From positions 1 through 42,926 of the forward strand of contig JACPHC010000008.1 in NCBI GenBank assembly GCA_016188775.1: 42,926 nt of DNA, given 5' to 3'. Numbering within the stretch: position 1 is the first letter of the stretch; each line of letters starts with the position of its first letter. A program made the position numbers and the translations under genes. Below the pieces are notes generated by a model. The model was not told the origin of the DNA. It ran no database searches and was given only the letters and a program-made list of their open reading frames with translations. Shown here piece by piece: positions 1 through 8,959 of the stretch. The DNA comes from Parcubacteria group bacterium (GTDB taxonomy: Bacteria > Patescibacteriota > Minisyncoccia > JACPHC01).

Positions 1-3
1 CCA

Positions 4-1470
4 ATGCTATCTTTTCTCAAAAAATTTATCTCTCGCCATCAAAAAGCTTTTACTTTTGTCGAGCTTTTGATTGTCACCGCTATCATCGCTATTTTAGCGA
101 CGGTTGTCATTGTTATTCTCAATCCGGTTGAGTTGTTAAAAAAAACCCGGGACTCTCAAAGAATATCTGATTCCGCCACTCTCAAAAGAGCTATTTCCAT
201 CTATGAGCTCAATACCTCCGGCACCGGTCAGATGGGCTCGGTCAATACCATCTATCTTTCTTTATCCGATACCAGCTCGACTTGCGCCAGTTGGACTGCT
301 CAATTGCCAACTCTTACTTCTCCTTGGATTTACAATTGCGTCACCCAAGCCAATCTTTTAAAAACCGATGGTTCGGGATGGCTGCCGCAGAATTTTTCTT
401 CTCTGGCCGGCGGCTCTCCTATTTCCTCTTTGCCTATTGATCCGGTTAACAACGCGTCCAATTATTATTTTTATACTTACAACTCTCAGTATGAATTTAA
501 CGCTAAACTCGAATCCAATGAATTAAGTTCATTAACTTACAAAGACGGCGGAGACGACGATTCTCTCTATGAAATTGGCACCAAATTGTCTATTCTTCCC
601 GCTCCCTTTTCCGGCAATATCGCTCTTTTCAACCAAATTCAAGATCAATTATTCGCTTTCAATCAAATCGCTTACGCTCAAGGAGCGCCCAGTTCCGGAC
701 AAGTCGCTTTTTTCACTGATTCCACTCATTTAAACGGCGATAATGGATTATTTTGGGATAATACGAATAAGAGGTTGGGGATTGGGACGACGAGTCCGAG
801 TAGTCAATTAGAAATAAAAGGAACTTCTGTTTTTAAATTGACCGGAACAACACCGAAAATTTTTCTAAGCTATACAGGAGGGTCGCTTAATGGGCCAACA
901 ATACAGACTTCACTTGAAGGCAGTGATGATTTGTATATTACTCCAGCAAATTCAAACGTTCCTGCTATGACAATATATAGGACGAGCGGCAATGTCGGCA
1001 TCGGGACGACGGCGCCGAGTTCTCCGCTTCATATACGAGGTCCCGAAATATCAGGCAGCGGGCAGCTTTTAGTTGAAAGTTCGCTCAATAGCGCTGTCGT
1101 AGCCATCGACGCTCCTCTCAACGCGCACGCAGGAGTGCTATTTAAGGAAAGCAATGCTTCAAAATGGTATCTTGCTCATCGCGGTGATATTGATGATTCT
1201 TTTCGTCTTTATGGATATGATTCAGGCGCGTATATATTTACAATAAATTCTTCCGGCAACGTCGGGATCGGAACGACGACTATTTCTACGAGCCAGAAAC
1301 TTGAAATTAATGGCGGCATTGCTCTTAACACGGTTACCGCCAAACCAACGTGTTCTTCTACTACTCGAGGGACTTTTTGGGCGACTCAAAACGGCGTCGG
1401 AGTCAAAGATAACGTGGAGGTTTGCGCCAAAGACGCCGCTAACGCCTACGCCTGGCGAACGATTTATTAA
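4..1470 (+). CDS. Type IV pilin-like (prepilin N-terminal methylation motif) surface protein with NVGIGTxxP tail-fibre-like repeats
   Basis: KAFTFVELLIVTAIIAILATVVI prepilin motif; three (G)IGTT(S/A/I) repeats, as in RLGIGTTSPSSQLEI and GNVGIGTTAPSSPLHI. Confidence 0.8.
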   Translation: MLSFLKKFISRHQKAFTFVELLIVTAIIAILATVVIVILNPVELLKKTRDSQRISDSATLKRAISIYELNTSGTGQMGSVNTIYLSLSDTSSTCASWTAQLPTLTSPWIYNCVTQANLLKTDGSGWLPQNFSSLAGGSPISSLPIDPVNNASNYYFYTYNSQYEFNAKLESNELSSLTYKDGGDDDSLYEIGTKLSILPAPFSGNIALFNQIQDQLFAFNQIAYAQGAPSSGQVAFFTDSTHLNGDNGLFWDNTNKRLGIGTTSPSSQLEIKGTSVFKLTGTTPKIFLSYTGGSLNGPTIQTSLEGSDDLYITPANSNVPAMTIYRTSGNVGIGTTAPSSPLHIRGPEISGSGQLLVESSLNSAVVAIDAPLNAHAGVLFKESNASKWYLAHRGDIDDSFRLYGYDSGAYIFTINSSGNVGIGTTTISTSQKLEINGGIALNTVTAKPTCSSTTRGTFWATQNGVGVKDNVEVCAKDAANAYAWRTIY

Positions 1471-1661
1471 AATATTTACTTAAGTTTTAAATAAATTATG
1501 AATAAGATGTATTTTAAAAGTGTACTTATTCACGCTATCGCGCGAAAAAGTACATTTTATAAAGAAAGTTGTCGCTGAACATAATGAAAAATAAAAAGTT
1601 AAAAAGTATAAAATGTACTTAAAATTTGACTATTTTATAATTCTTTTTTAAAATTTCGGTA

Positions 1662-3830
1662 ATGAAAATCGTTAGTTTAATAAGAAATAATATAAACTTA
1701 AATTTTTCCGAGCAGAGTTTTTGGGAGAAAAATTGGTGGGAGATTGTTCAGAAATATTCGCTTTATCTTTTGGTGTTTTTGGCGCCGATTTTTTTTCTGC
1801 CCTGGACTCATTCCCCCGTTTCCGTCAATAAAGAATTCATCGTTTCCAGTCTGACTCTGATCAGTTCCTTCGCTTTTTTAGGAGCGACGATTTCAAAAGG
1901 ACAAATCACGCGCCCCAAATCCGTCTTAAATATTGCGGTTTTAGGGGTTGGCTTGACTTGGATTTTATCAACTGTTTTTTCCGGCTCCAGAATTGTTTCG
2001 TTTGGGATTTTGGGAGGAAGTTCCGATACTCTTTTTAATGTTTTAAATTATCTCTTGATTTTTTTCTTGGTTTCCGTCACTTTTACGGCCAAAAAAGAAA
2101 TCAAAGCCGTCCTTTCTTTATTCATCGTTTCCAGTTTTCTTTTGGCCGTTTTAATAATTTCCAGTTTTTTAAATTTTTCTTTTTTAGCCAAAATTTTTTC
2201 TTTTTTTCATTTTACAGCGTCTTCTAATTTTAATTTTTTATCTCCGAGCGCGACCAGTCTTTATTTGGCCGTTGTAGTCATTACGGCTTTGGCTTTAATT
2301 TCTTTTCATGAAATTTCCGGATTTTTAAAATACGTTTTTATTTTAGGCGGCTTGACTCGGCTTTTCGATCTGGCCTTGATTAATTATTGGTTGAGCTGGC
2401 TGGTGCTGGCTGCCGGCTCTTTTTTAGTCTTTAGCGTTAAACGGATTCAAGATATTAAAAAATCATCCTCGGATAAAGAAAATTCTTCCTCTCCCGATTT
2501 GATTTTGCCGCCGGTTAAATTTTTCAGTTTGCCGCTTTTTGTTTTTATGATCGCGATTATATTTTTGGGCGCGGGTTCTCATTTTAATTTAGGAGTTAAG
2601 TTGCCATCTGAAATTAATTTAACTTGGCATTCGACTATTGATGTCGTTAAAAATGTTTTAAGGCGCGATCCGGTTTTCGGCTCCGGTCCGGCGACTTTTT
2701 TCTCGGATTGGTCGAAATATCGCCCGTCCGGCCTAAATTTTGACCCTCTTTTTTCTCAATTTGCCGATGTAAAATTTAATTCCGGCTCCTCAGTTTTTTT
2801 GACCAGCCTTTCCACCGTCGGTCTTCTCGGCTTGGTTTCGTTGATTTTTTTAGCGTTTTCTTTTTTACGGATTTTTATTTCTAAAATTATTTTAAATCAT
2901 AATCCAAGTTCCTTTTCGGCCTCTTTGCTTATTCCCGCCGCGACATTATTTTTGGCTTGGTTTTCATCTCCGTTAAATTATATTATCGCCGTTTTCTTCT
3001 TTATATTTTTGGGGCTTTCGCTCGCAAGTCTGGCCGAAGAAGGGGAGATTAAGGTCAGCCAAAAAAATCTTTACGGCACGCCTCAAAAAGCCATGCTCTT
3101 GCCGATATTTTTGATTTTACTGATGGTACTGACCGGCTGGACTTTTTATTTTCAAAGCAAAAGATACGTGGCCGCGATTTATTTTGACCGCTGGTCTCAG
3201 AATAAAAATACCGACTATTTGATTAAAGCGGCGAATTTGGATCCCGGGCAGGATTTATATTTAAAGTTTTTAGCCGATGCCAATTTGTCAAAAATTAAAG
3301 AAATCGCCAGTCAGCCTCAAGACGAGAAAAATAAGGAAAATTTAAAAAATCAATTTCAGCAGTTATCGGCTTCGGCCATTGGCGCGGCTACCGCGGCTCG
3401 CGATAAAAATCCGATTGATTCCCAGAATTGGTCTTTTTTAGCTCAAGTCTACGAAAGTCTTAGGGATTTTTTTCCCGATATTTCCGATCAGGCTATAGAG
3501 GCTTATCAAAAAGCCAGCGATTTAGATCCGCAAAACGCGAGTTATTTTTATAAAATCGGTTCTTTGCGTTTTGCCGCCGGTCATTTTGACGAAGCGAAAG
3601 CGAAATTATTAAAAGCCGTGGAACTTTCACCGAATTATTCAAACGCTCTCTATTTTCTTGGTTTAGTTTATGACAAAGAAGGGGATAAAGTTAAAGCTAT
3701 TGAAATGTTTGAAAAAGTTTTAATTTTGAATTCCCAGAGCGAAGATAAAGAAGCTTTAGCCAAAATTTTAGCCAATTTAAAGGCCGGCCATGACGCGTTT
3801 TATTCTCCGCCAGTCAAAGTGAAAAAATAA
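1662..3830 (+). CDS. O-antigen ligase/polymerase-like multi-TM protein with C-terminal TPR repeats
   Basis: Many hydrophobic helices, then TPR-like repeats (AIEAYQKASDLDPQNASYFYKIGSLRFAAGHFDEAKAKLLKAVELSPNYSNALYFLGLVYDKEGD). Confidence 0.75.
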   Translation: MKIVSLIRNNINLNFSEQSFWEKNWWEIVQKYSLYLLVFLAPIFFLPWTHSPVSVNKEFIVSSLTLISSFAFLGATISKGQITRPKSVLNIAVLGVGLTWILSTVFSGSRIVSFGILGGSSDTLFNVLNYLLIFFLVSVTFTAKKEIKAVLSLFIVSSFLLAVLIISSFLNFSFLAKIFSFFHFTASSNFNFLSPSATSLYLAVVVITALALISFHEISGFLKYVFILGGLTRLFDLALINYWLSWLVLAAGSFLVFSVKRIQDIKKSSSDKENSSSPDLILPPVKFFSLPLFVFMIAIIFLGAGSHFNLGVKLPSEINLTWHSTIDVVKNVLRRDPVFGSGPATFFSDWSKYRPSGLNFDPLFSQFADVKFNSGSSVFLTSLSTVGLLGLVSLIFLAFSFLRIFISKIILNHNPSSFSASLLIPAATLFLAWFSSPLNYIIAVFFFIFLGLSLASLAEEGEIKVSQKNLYGTPQKAMLLPIFLILLMVLTGWTFYFQSKRYVAAIYFDRWSQNKNTDYLIKAANLDPGQDLYLKFLADANLSKIKEIASQPQDEKNKENLKNQFQQLSASAIGAATAARDKNPIDSQNWSFLAQVYESLRDFFPDISDQAIEAYQKASDLDPQNASYFYKIGSLRFAAGHFDEAKAKLLKAVELSPNYSNALYFLGLVYDKEGDKVKAIEMFEKVLILNSQSEDKEALAKILANLKAGHDAFYSPPVKVKK

Positions 3831-3843
3831 AGAAAGTTTCATT

Positions 3844-5136
3844 ATGAAATTTATCGCCGATTTCCATATCCATTCGCCTCATTCAAGAGCCGTTTCCAAG
3901 GATATGACTCTTGAAAATTTGGATAATTGGGCGCGAATTAAAGGAATTCAAGTGATGGGCACGGGCGATTTTACTCATCCGGCTTGGTTTTCCGAATTAA
4001 AAACAAAACTTGATCTGGCGGAACAAGGATTGTATAAGTTAAGAGGGAGTAGCTTTGAAGCTACTCGTTTTTTATTAACGGTTGAGATTTCCAGTATTTA
4101 CAAGAAAAACGGCAAGGTCAGGAAAATCCATAATTTAATTTTCGCGCCTTCATTGGAAATCGTTGGAAAAATTAATCGCGAGTTAAATCTAATCGGCAAT
4201 ATTAAGTCCGACGGCCGGCCGATTTTAGGGCTGGATTCTAAAGATCTTTTAAAATTGGTTTTAAATATTTCGCCGGATTGTCTTTTGATTCCCGCGCACG
4301 CTTGGACTCCCTGGTTTTCCATTTTTGGATCAATGTCCGGTTTTGATTCCATTGAAGAATGTTTTGACGAATACGCTAAATATATTTATGCCATTGAAAC
4401 CGGACTTTCATCTGATCCAGCCATGAATTGGCGGCTTTCGGCGCTGGATAAAATTACCTTGATTTCCAATTCCGACTCGCACAGCTTGCGGAAAATCGGC
4501 CGAGAAGCTAATATTTTCGACGCCAACCTGTCGTACATTGGGATAGCCGAAGCGATTAAAAATCCCCGCGGCGATAATAAAATGCTTGACACCATTGAAT
4601 TTTTTCCGGAAGAAGGAAAATATCATTACGACGGCCACAGCGCTCATCAAATTCGCTATTCGCCCGAAGAAACGAAAAAACATCAGGGTATTTGTTTTTC
4701 CTGCGGCCGGTCCGTGACTGTCGGCGTGATGAGTCGGGTAGAAAAATTGGCCGACCGACCGGTCGGTTTTCACCCGAATTCGGCTGTTTCTTATAAAAGC
4801 TTGGTGCCGTTGGAAGAAATTATCGCCGAGGCTTTGGGTTTAGCCGGCGTTCATTCCAAGGCCGTTAATGAGAATTATCAAAATATGATTGGAGTTTTTG
4901 GCAATGAGTTTAAAATTTTACTTGAAGCGTCGATTGAAGAAATAGAAAAAGCGTCAAAACCGGAAATTGCCGAAGGAATCAGGCGAGTCAGAGAAAGAAA
5001 ATTGCGCATTGAGCCGGGCTATGACGGCGAATTTGGCAAAGTTAAAATTTTTGAAAAAGACGAATTAAAAAAAAGATTTAAAGCGGAGAAACACGCGAGC
5101 TTATTTTGTTCATCTATGGGAGTTGAACTTCCATAG
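3844..5136 (+). CDS. PHP-domain endonuclease Q family protein
   Basis: FIADFHIHSPHSRAVSKDMTLENLDNWARIKGIQVMGTGDFTHP N-terminus, SNSDSHSL, Cys motif CFSCGRS; matches EndoQ/TIGR00375-type proteins from memory. Confidence 0.8.
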   Translation: MKFIADFHIHSPHSRAVSKDMTLENLDNWARIKGIQVMGTGDFTHPAWFSELKTKLDLAEQGLYKLRGSSFEATRFLLTVEISSIYKKNGKVRKIHNLIFAPSLEIVGKINRELNLIGNIKSDGRPILGLDSKDLLKLVLNISPDCLLIPAHAWTPWFSIFGSMSGFDSIEECFDEYAKYIYAIETGLSSDPAMNWRLSALDKITLISNSDSHSLRKIGREANIFDANLSYIGIAEAIKNPRGDNKMLDTIEFFPEEGKYHYDGHSAHQIRYSPEETKKHQGICFSCGRSVTVGVMSRVEKLADRPVGFHPNSAVSYKSLVPLEEIIAEALGLAGVHSKAVNENYQNMIGVFGNEFKILLEASIEEIEKASKPEIAEGIRRVRERKLRIEPGYDGEFGKVKIFEKDELKKRFKAEKHASLFCSSMGVELP

Positions 5137-5138
5137 AT
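5112..5138. repeat. Palindrome ATCTATGGgAGTTGAACTtCCATAGAT overlapping the endoQ stop codon
   Basis: Inverted repeat read directly; TAG stop at 5134-5136 lies in the right arm. Confidence 0.9.
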
Positions 5139-5223
5139 TGTTATAGCTTATTGACTAATTATTTTCATTTTTGATATTATAAAAAAGTCGGCGTATAAAT
5201 TTAATTAATTTATTTTTATTTCT

Positions 5224-6390
5224 ATGAAAAAATTATTTGTCAGTTTATTAACCTTCGCATTTTTAGTTTTCCCTTTATTGAGCGGAGCGGACTATAATGG
5301 CCGAAAAATTGTCACTTTTCGAGATAGTTTGTTAAACGAGAGAAAAAAAGACGAAATTATTAAAAGGCATGGTTGGAAAATTAAACATCTTGATCGGGCT
5401 AATGCCTCGGTGGTTTTTTTGAATTCTCGAGTTGACGAAGAAGATTTATTGAAAAATAGCGATGTTCTGCGAGTTGAAGATGATGTAATCGTGACTATTG
5501 ACGCTCGAGGCGGTAATGCAAATGCTTCAGCGCCTGTTCAGACGCTTCCGTGGGGCATAGATAGAATAGATGCGGAATTAGTGTGGCCAGGCGGAAATTT
5601 AGCTGATCCGGTTAAAGTCGCTGTTGTGGATACTGGCATTGATTTTAAACATTCGGATTTGAAAGATAATATTAAAGGCGGGATTAATACTATTAATCCT
5701 TTAAAGTCCGCTCAAGACGATAATGGCCACGGCACTCATGTTGCCGGCACGATCGGCGCTTTAAATAATACGATTGGCGTTGTCGGAGGAGCGCCTTTGG
5801 TTGATCTTTACGCCGTGAAAGTTTTAGGCGCTAACGGAAGCGGTTTTCTTTCTGATATTATCGAAGGGCTTGATTGGGCCGCTTCCAATGGAATGCAGGT
5901 AGTTAATATGAGTCTTGGCACAACGTCGGATATTCAGGCGTTTCACGACGCGATTATTCGAACCAAAAATGCTGGCGTGACTTTAGTGGCCGCGGCTGGA
6001 AATTCCGGCGGCGCGGTGAATTTTCCGGCGGCCTATCAGGAAGTCATCGCGGTTTCTGCCATTGATAGCGCTAATAACATCGCTTCTTTTTCTTCTCGGG
6101 GTTCGGAAGTTGATTTGGCCGCTCCGGGCGTAAGCGTTTTTTCAACTTACAAAGGAAATAAATACGCTACTCTTTCCGGCACTTCCATGGCTTCGCCTCA
6201 CGTTAGCGCTTCGGCCGCGTTGGTCATTAACACGCCCGCTAGCGCGCTTTACGATGTTAATTTAAACAATAAATGGGACCCAGACGAAGTTCAGAAAAAA
6301 CTTCAGGATTCCGCGGTTGATCTCGGAACTTTAGGTTATGACACTCTTTACGGCTGGGGACTGGTGAACGCTTTTTTAGCGGTTCAATAA
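5224..6390 (+). CDS. Secreted subtilisin-like serine protease (S8) with I9-like propeptide
   Basis: Signal peptide; AVVDTGIDFKHSDL, NGHGTHVAGTIG, SGTSMASPHVSA catalytic triad motifs; N-terminal prodomain-like segment. Confidence 0.9.
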   Translation: MKKLFVSLLTFAFLVFPLLSGADYNGRKIVTFRDSLLNERKKDEIIKRHGWKIKHLDRANASVVFLNSRVDEEDLLKNSDVLRVEDDVIVTIDARGGNANASAPVQTLPWGIDRIDAELVWPGGNLADPVKVAVVDTGIDFKHSDLKDNIKGGINTINPLKSAQDDNGHGTHVAGTIGALNNTIGVVGGAPLVDLYAVKVLGANGSGFLSDIIEGLDWAASNGMQVVNMSLGTTSDIQAFHDAIIRTKNAGVTLVAAAGNSGGAVNFPAAYQEVIAVSAIDSANNIASFSSRGSEVDLAAPGVSVFSTYKGNKYATLSGTSMASPHVSASAALVINTPASALYDVNLNNKWDPDEVQKKLQDSAVDLGTLGYDTLYGWGLVNAFLAVQ

Positions 6391-6410
6391 TAAAAAATAA
6401 TAAATTTTTC

Positions 6411-6439
6411 AAAAAACCGCTTTTTTAAAGCGGTTTTTT
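6411..6439 (+). terminator. Rho-independent terminator hairpin
   Basis: AAAAAACCGCTTTTTTAAAGCGGTTTTTT just after the S8 protease stop. Confidence 0.85.
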
Positions 6440-6455
6440 GATGTATAATTATTTT

Positions 6456-7109
6456 ATGATTAAAAATCTTAAAAACAAATTAAAATTTTCATTTGAAATC
6501 AATAAAATTATCTGGTTTTTAGTTACTGTTAATTTTGTCAATATTTTAGCTTTTCAATTTTTTGCTCCTTTTTTTTCAATTTTTGTCACCAAGCAAATTC
6601 AGGGAGGCACTTTGGCTGTTGTCGGATTTTCTTATTCCATTTATTGGATCGCCAAATCTGTTTTTCAACTGCCGATTGCCAGATATTTGGATAAAGATTA
6701 CGGCGAGCGGGATGATTATTACGCTCTGTTTTTTGGCTTAATTTTGGCGAGTTTAATTCCTATTGGTTATTTTTTCGCTCGGGCGCCGATTCATATTTAC
6801 GGAATTCAGATGGTTTTGGGCCTTTCCGACGCCTTAATTGTGCCGGCTTGGCTTGCCACTTTTACCCGCCATGTTGATAAATTTAGAATTAGTTTTGAAT
6901 GGACGTTAAATAGTATCGCCATCGGCATTGCCGCGGCTATAGCCGGCGCCGCCGGCGGTTTTTTGAGCGAGCGATTTGGCTTTAATATTCTTTTGATTAT
7001 TATGTCTATTTTTTCTTTTTTTTCAGCCTTGATAAGTTTAAGGCTTTATAAATTTATGACGCCCAAAAAGGTGGAAGAATTAGAAAAAGTTTTTCCCGAG
7101 AGAAAATAA
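6456..7109 (+). CDS. MFS-like membrane protein, half-size (about 6 TM)
   Basis: Hydrophobic helices with MFS-like FxxxxARYLDK loop; only ~220 aa; start probably the internal ATG at 6456 rather than 6438. Confidence 0.6.
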   Translation: MIKNLKNKLKFSFEINKIIWFLVTVNFVNILAFQFFAPFFSIFVTKQIQGGTLAVVGFSYSIYWIAKSVFQLPIARYLDKDYGERDDYYALFFGLILASLIPIGYFFARAPIHIYGIQMVLGLSDALIVPAWLATFTRHVDKFRISFEWTLNSIAIGIAAAIAGAAGGFLSERFGFNILLIIMSIFSFFSALISLRLYKFMTPKKVEELEKVFPERK

Positions 7110-7112
7110 AAA

Positions 7113-8885
7113 ATGAAAAATGCCGAGATTGCCAAGATTTTTTATGAAATAAGTTTTTTTCTTATGATGGAAGAGGTTGCGTTTAAGCCTCAAGCGTATG
7201 AAAAAGCGGCGATTTCTATTAAAGATTTAAATCAGGACGTCGGCGAGATTTATAAGAAAGGCGGTCTTAAAGCGCTGGAAGATATTCCGGGAGTTGGTAA
7301 AGGCATTGCCGAACGAATTGAAGAATTTTTAAAAACAGGCCAAATCAGGGATTATGAAAAATTCAAAAAGAAATATCCGATTGATATTGAAAATTTAACG
7401 GCCATTGAGGGTATTGGAGCGAAAACGATTCTTAAGTTTTATAAAAAATTAGGCGTTAAAAATGTCAAAGATTTGGAAAAGGCCGTTCTTGAAGGAAAAA
7501 TCAGAAAATTAGAAGGTTTTGGCGAAAAAACCGAAGCCAATATTTTAAAAGGGATAGAGTTTTTGAAAAAATCGAGCGGTCGTTTTGTCCTCGGATTTAT
7601 TTTACCGACTATTCGCGAGATCGAATCTCGGCTTAAAAAATTAAAGGAGGTGGAAAATATAGCGGTTGCCGGATCTGTTCGCCGCTGGAAAGAAACGATT
7701 GGCGACGCCGATTTTTTAATTATCGTTAAAGGAAAACCGCTCGCCTTCGCCAAAGCTTCGGCGGGTAAAGTTATGGATTTTTTTGTTTCAATGCCGGAAG
7801 TTGATCGTGTTTTTGCCCACGGCAGGACAAAATCCGCCATTCGCCTTAAAGACGGACTGGAAGTGGATGTTCGAGTTGTTTCACCGGAAAGTTTCGGCGC
7901 CGCTTTAAATTACTTCACCGGTTCAAAAGAGCATAACATCTCTTTGCGTCAGATTGCCATTAAAAAAGGTTATAAGTTGAACGAGTACGGATTATTCAAA
8001 AAAGGAAAACGAATTGGCGGAAAAACCGAAGAAGAAATTTACGAATTATTAGGTCTTCGTTATATTGAGCCGGAATTAAGAGAGAATTTCGGCGAGATTG
8101 AGGCGTCTCGAAAAAATCAATTGCCGAAATTGATTGGCTACGGCGATCTTCGAGGCGATCTTCAGATTCAGACTGATTGGACCGACGGGTCAAGCTCTAT
8201 TGAAGAAATGGCTGAAGAAGCGCGTCAAATCGGATTGGAATATATCGCGATAACGGATCATACAAAAAGTTTGGCTATGACCGGCGGCTCGGATGAAAAA
8301 AAACTTCTGAAACAGATTGATTATATAAATAAATTAAATGCGAGATACAAGACACGGAATGAGAGATTTAGAATTTTAACCGGCGCGGAAGTTAATATCT
8401 TAAAAGACGGTTCTTTGGATATTAAAGATGAAGTTTTAGAAAAACTTGATCTAGTCGGCGCGGCTATTCATTCAAATTTTAATTTATCAAAAGAAGAACA
8501 AACTAAAAGAATGATTAAAGCTATGGAAAATCCCAACGTGGATATTATTTTCCACCCGACCGGTCGAATTATTAAACAGCGGGAACCTTATGAAATTGAT
8601 ATAAATGAAATTATTAGAACCGCCAAAAGAACCGGAACAGTTTTGGAAATTGACGCTTATCCGGATCGTCTGGATTTAAAAGACGATCACATCAAAAAAG
8701 CGCTTCGAGCCGGTGTGAAACTCGCGATTGATTCGGACGCGCATAACCCCGCTCATTTTAAATATTTAGAATTCGGCATTGCCCAAGCTCGCCGAGGTTG
8801 GACGGAAAAAAAGGATGTAATAAATACGATGTCTTTGGACAATCTGATGAAGTTTTTAAAATTGCCGAAAGATAAAAGGTTTTGA
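7113..8885 (+). CDS. polX: DNA polymerase X family (PolX) with HhH and C-terminal PHP domain
   Basis: IPGVGKGIAERI HhH; GSVRRWKETIGDADFLI Pol beta motif; C-terminal PHP motifs DLQIQTDWTDGSSSIEEMAEEA and IDSDAHNP. Confidence 0.92.
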   Translation: MKNAEIAKIFYEISFFLMMEEVAFKPQAYEKAAISIKDLNQDVGEIYKKGGLKALEDIPGVGKGIAERIEEFLKTGQIRDYEKFKKKYPIDIENLTAIEGIGAKTILKFYKKLGVKNVKDLEKAVLEGKIRKLEGFGEKTEANILKGIEFLKKSSGRFVLGFILPTIREIESRLKKLKEVENIAVAGSVRRWKETIGDADFLIIVKGKPLAFAKASAGKVMDFFVSMPEVDRVFAHGRTKSAIRLKDGLEVDVRVVSPESFGAALNYFTGSKEHNISLRQIAIKKGYKLNEYGLFKKGKRIGGKTEEEIYELLGLRYIEPELRENFGEIEASRKNQLPKLIGYGDLRGDLQIQTDWTDGSSSIEEMAEEARQIGLEYIAITDHTKSLAMTGGSDEKKLLKQIDYINKLNARYKTRNERFRILTGAEVNILKDGSLDIKDEVLEKLDLVGAAIHSNFNLSKEEQTKRMIKAMENPNVDIIFHPTGRIIKQREPYEIDINEIIRTAKRTGTVLEIDAYPDRLDLKDDHIKKALRAGVKLAIDSDAHNPAHFKYLEFGIAQARRGWTEKKDVINTMSLDNLMKFLKLPKDKRF

Positions 8886-8959
8886 ATAATTTTTTTGATA
8901 GTTTTAATCTTTTGGCGATTTTTATTCACCTACCGACTTTATTGCAAAAATTTTTTTAA

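Noticed and set aside
4098-4773. Antisense ORFs (84, 69, 121 aa) opposite endoQ
   Set aside because: Biased composition, no recognisable motifs, fully within a well-supported CDS on the other strand; same logic for the other antisense ORFs (7439-7840, 15183-15710, 24112-24489, 36330-37127 and similar).
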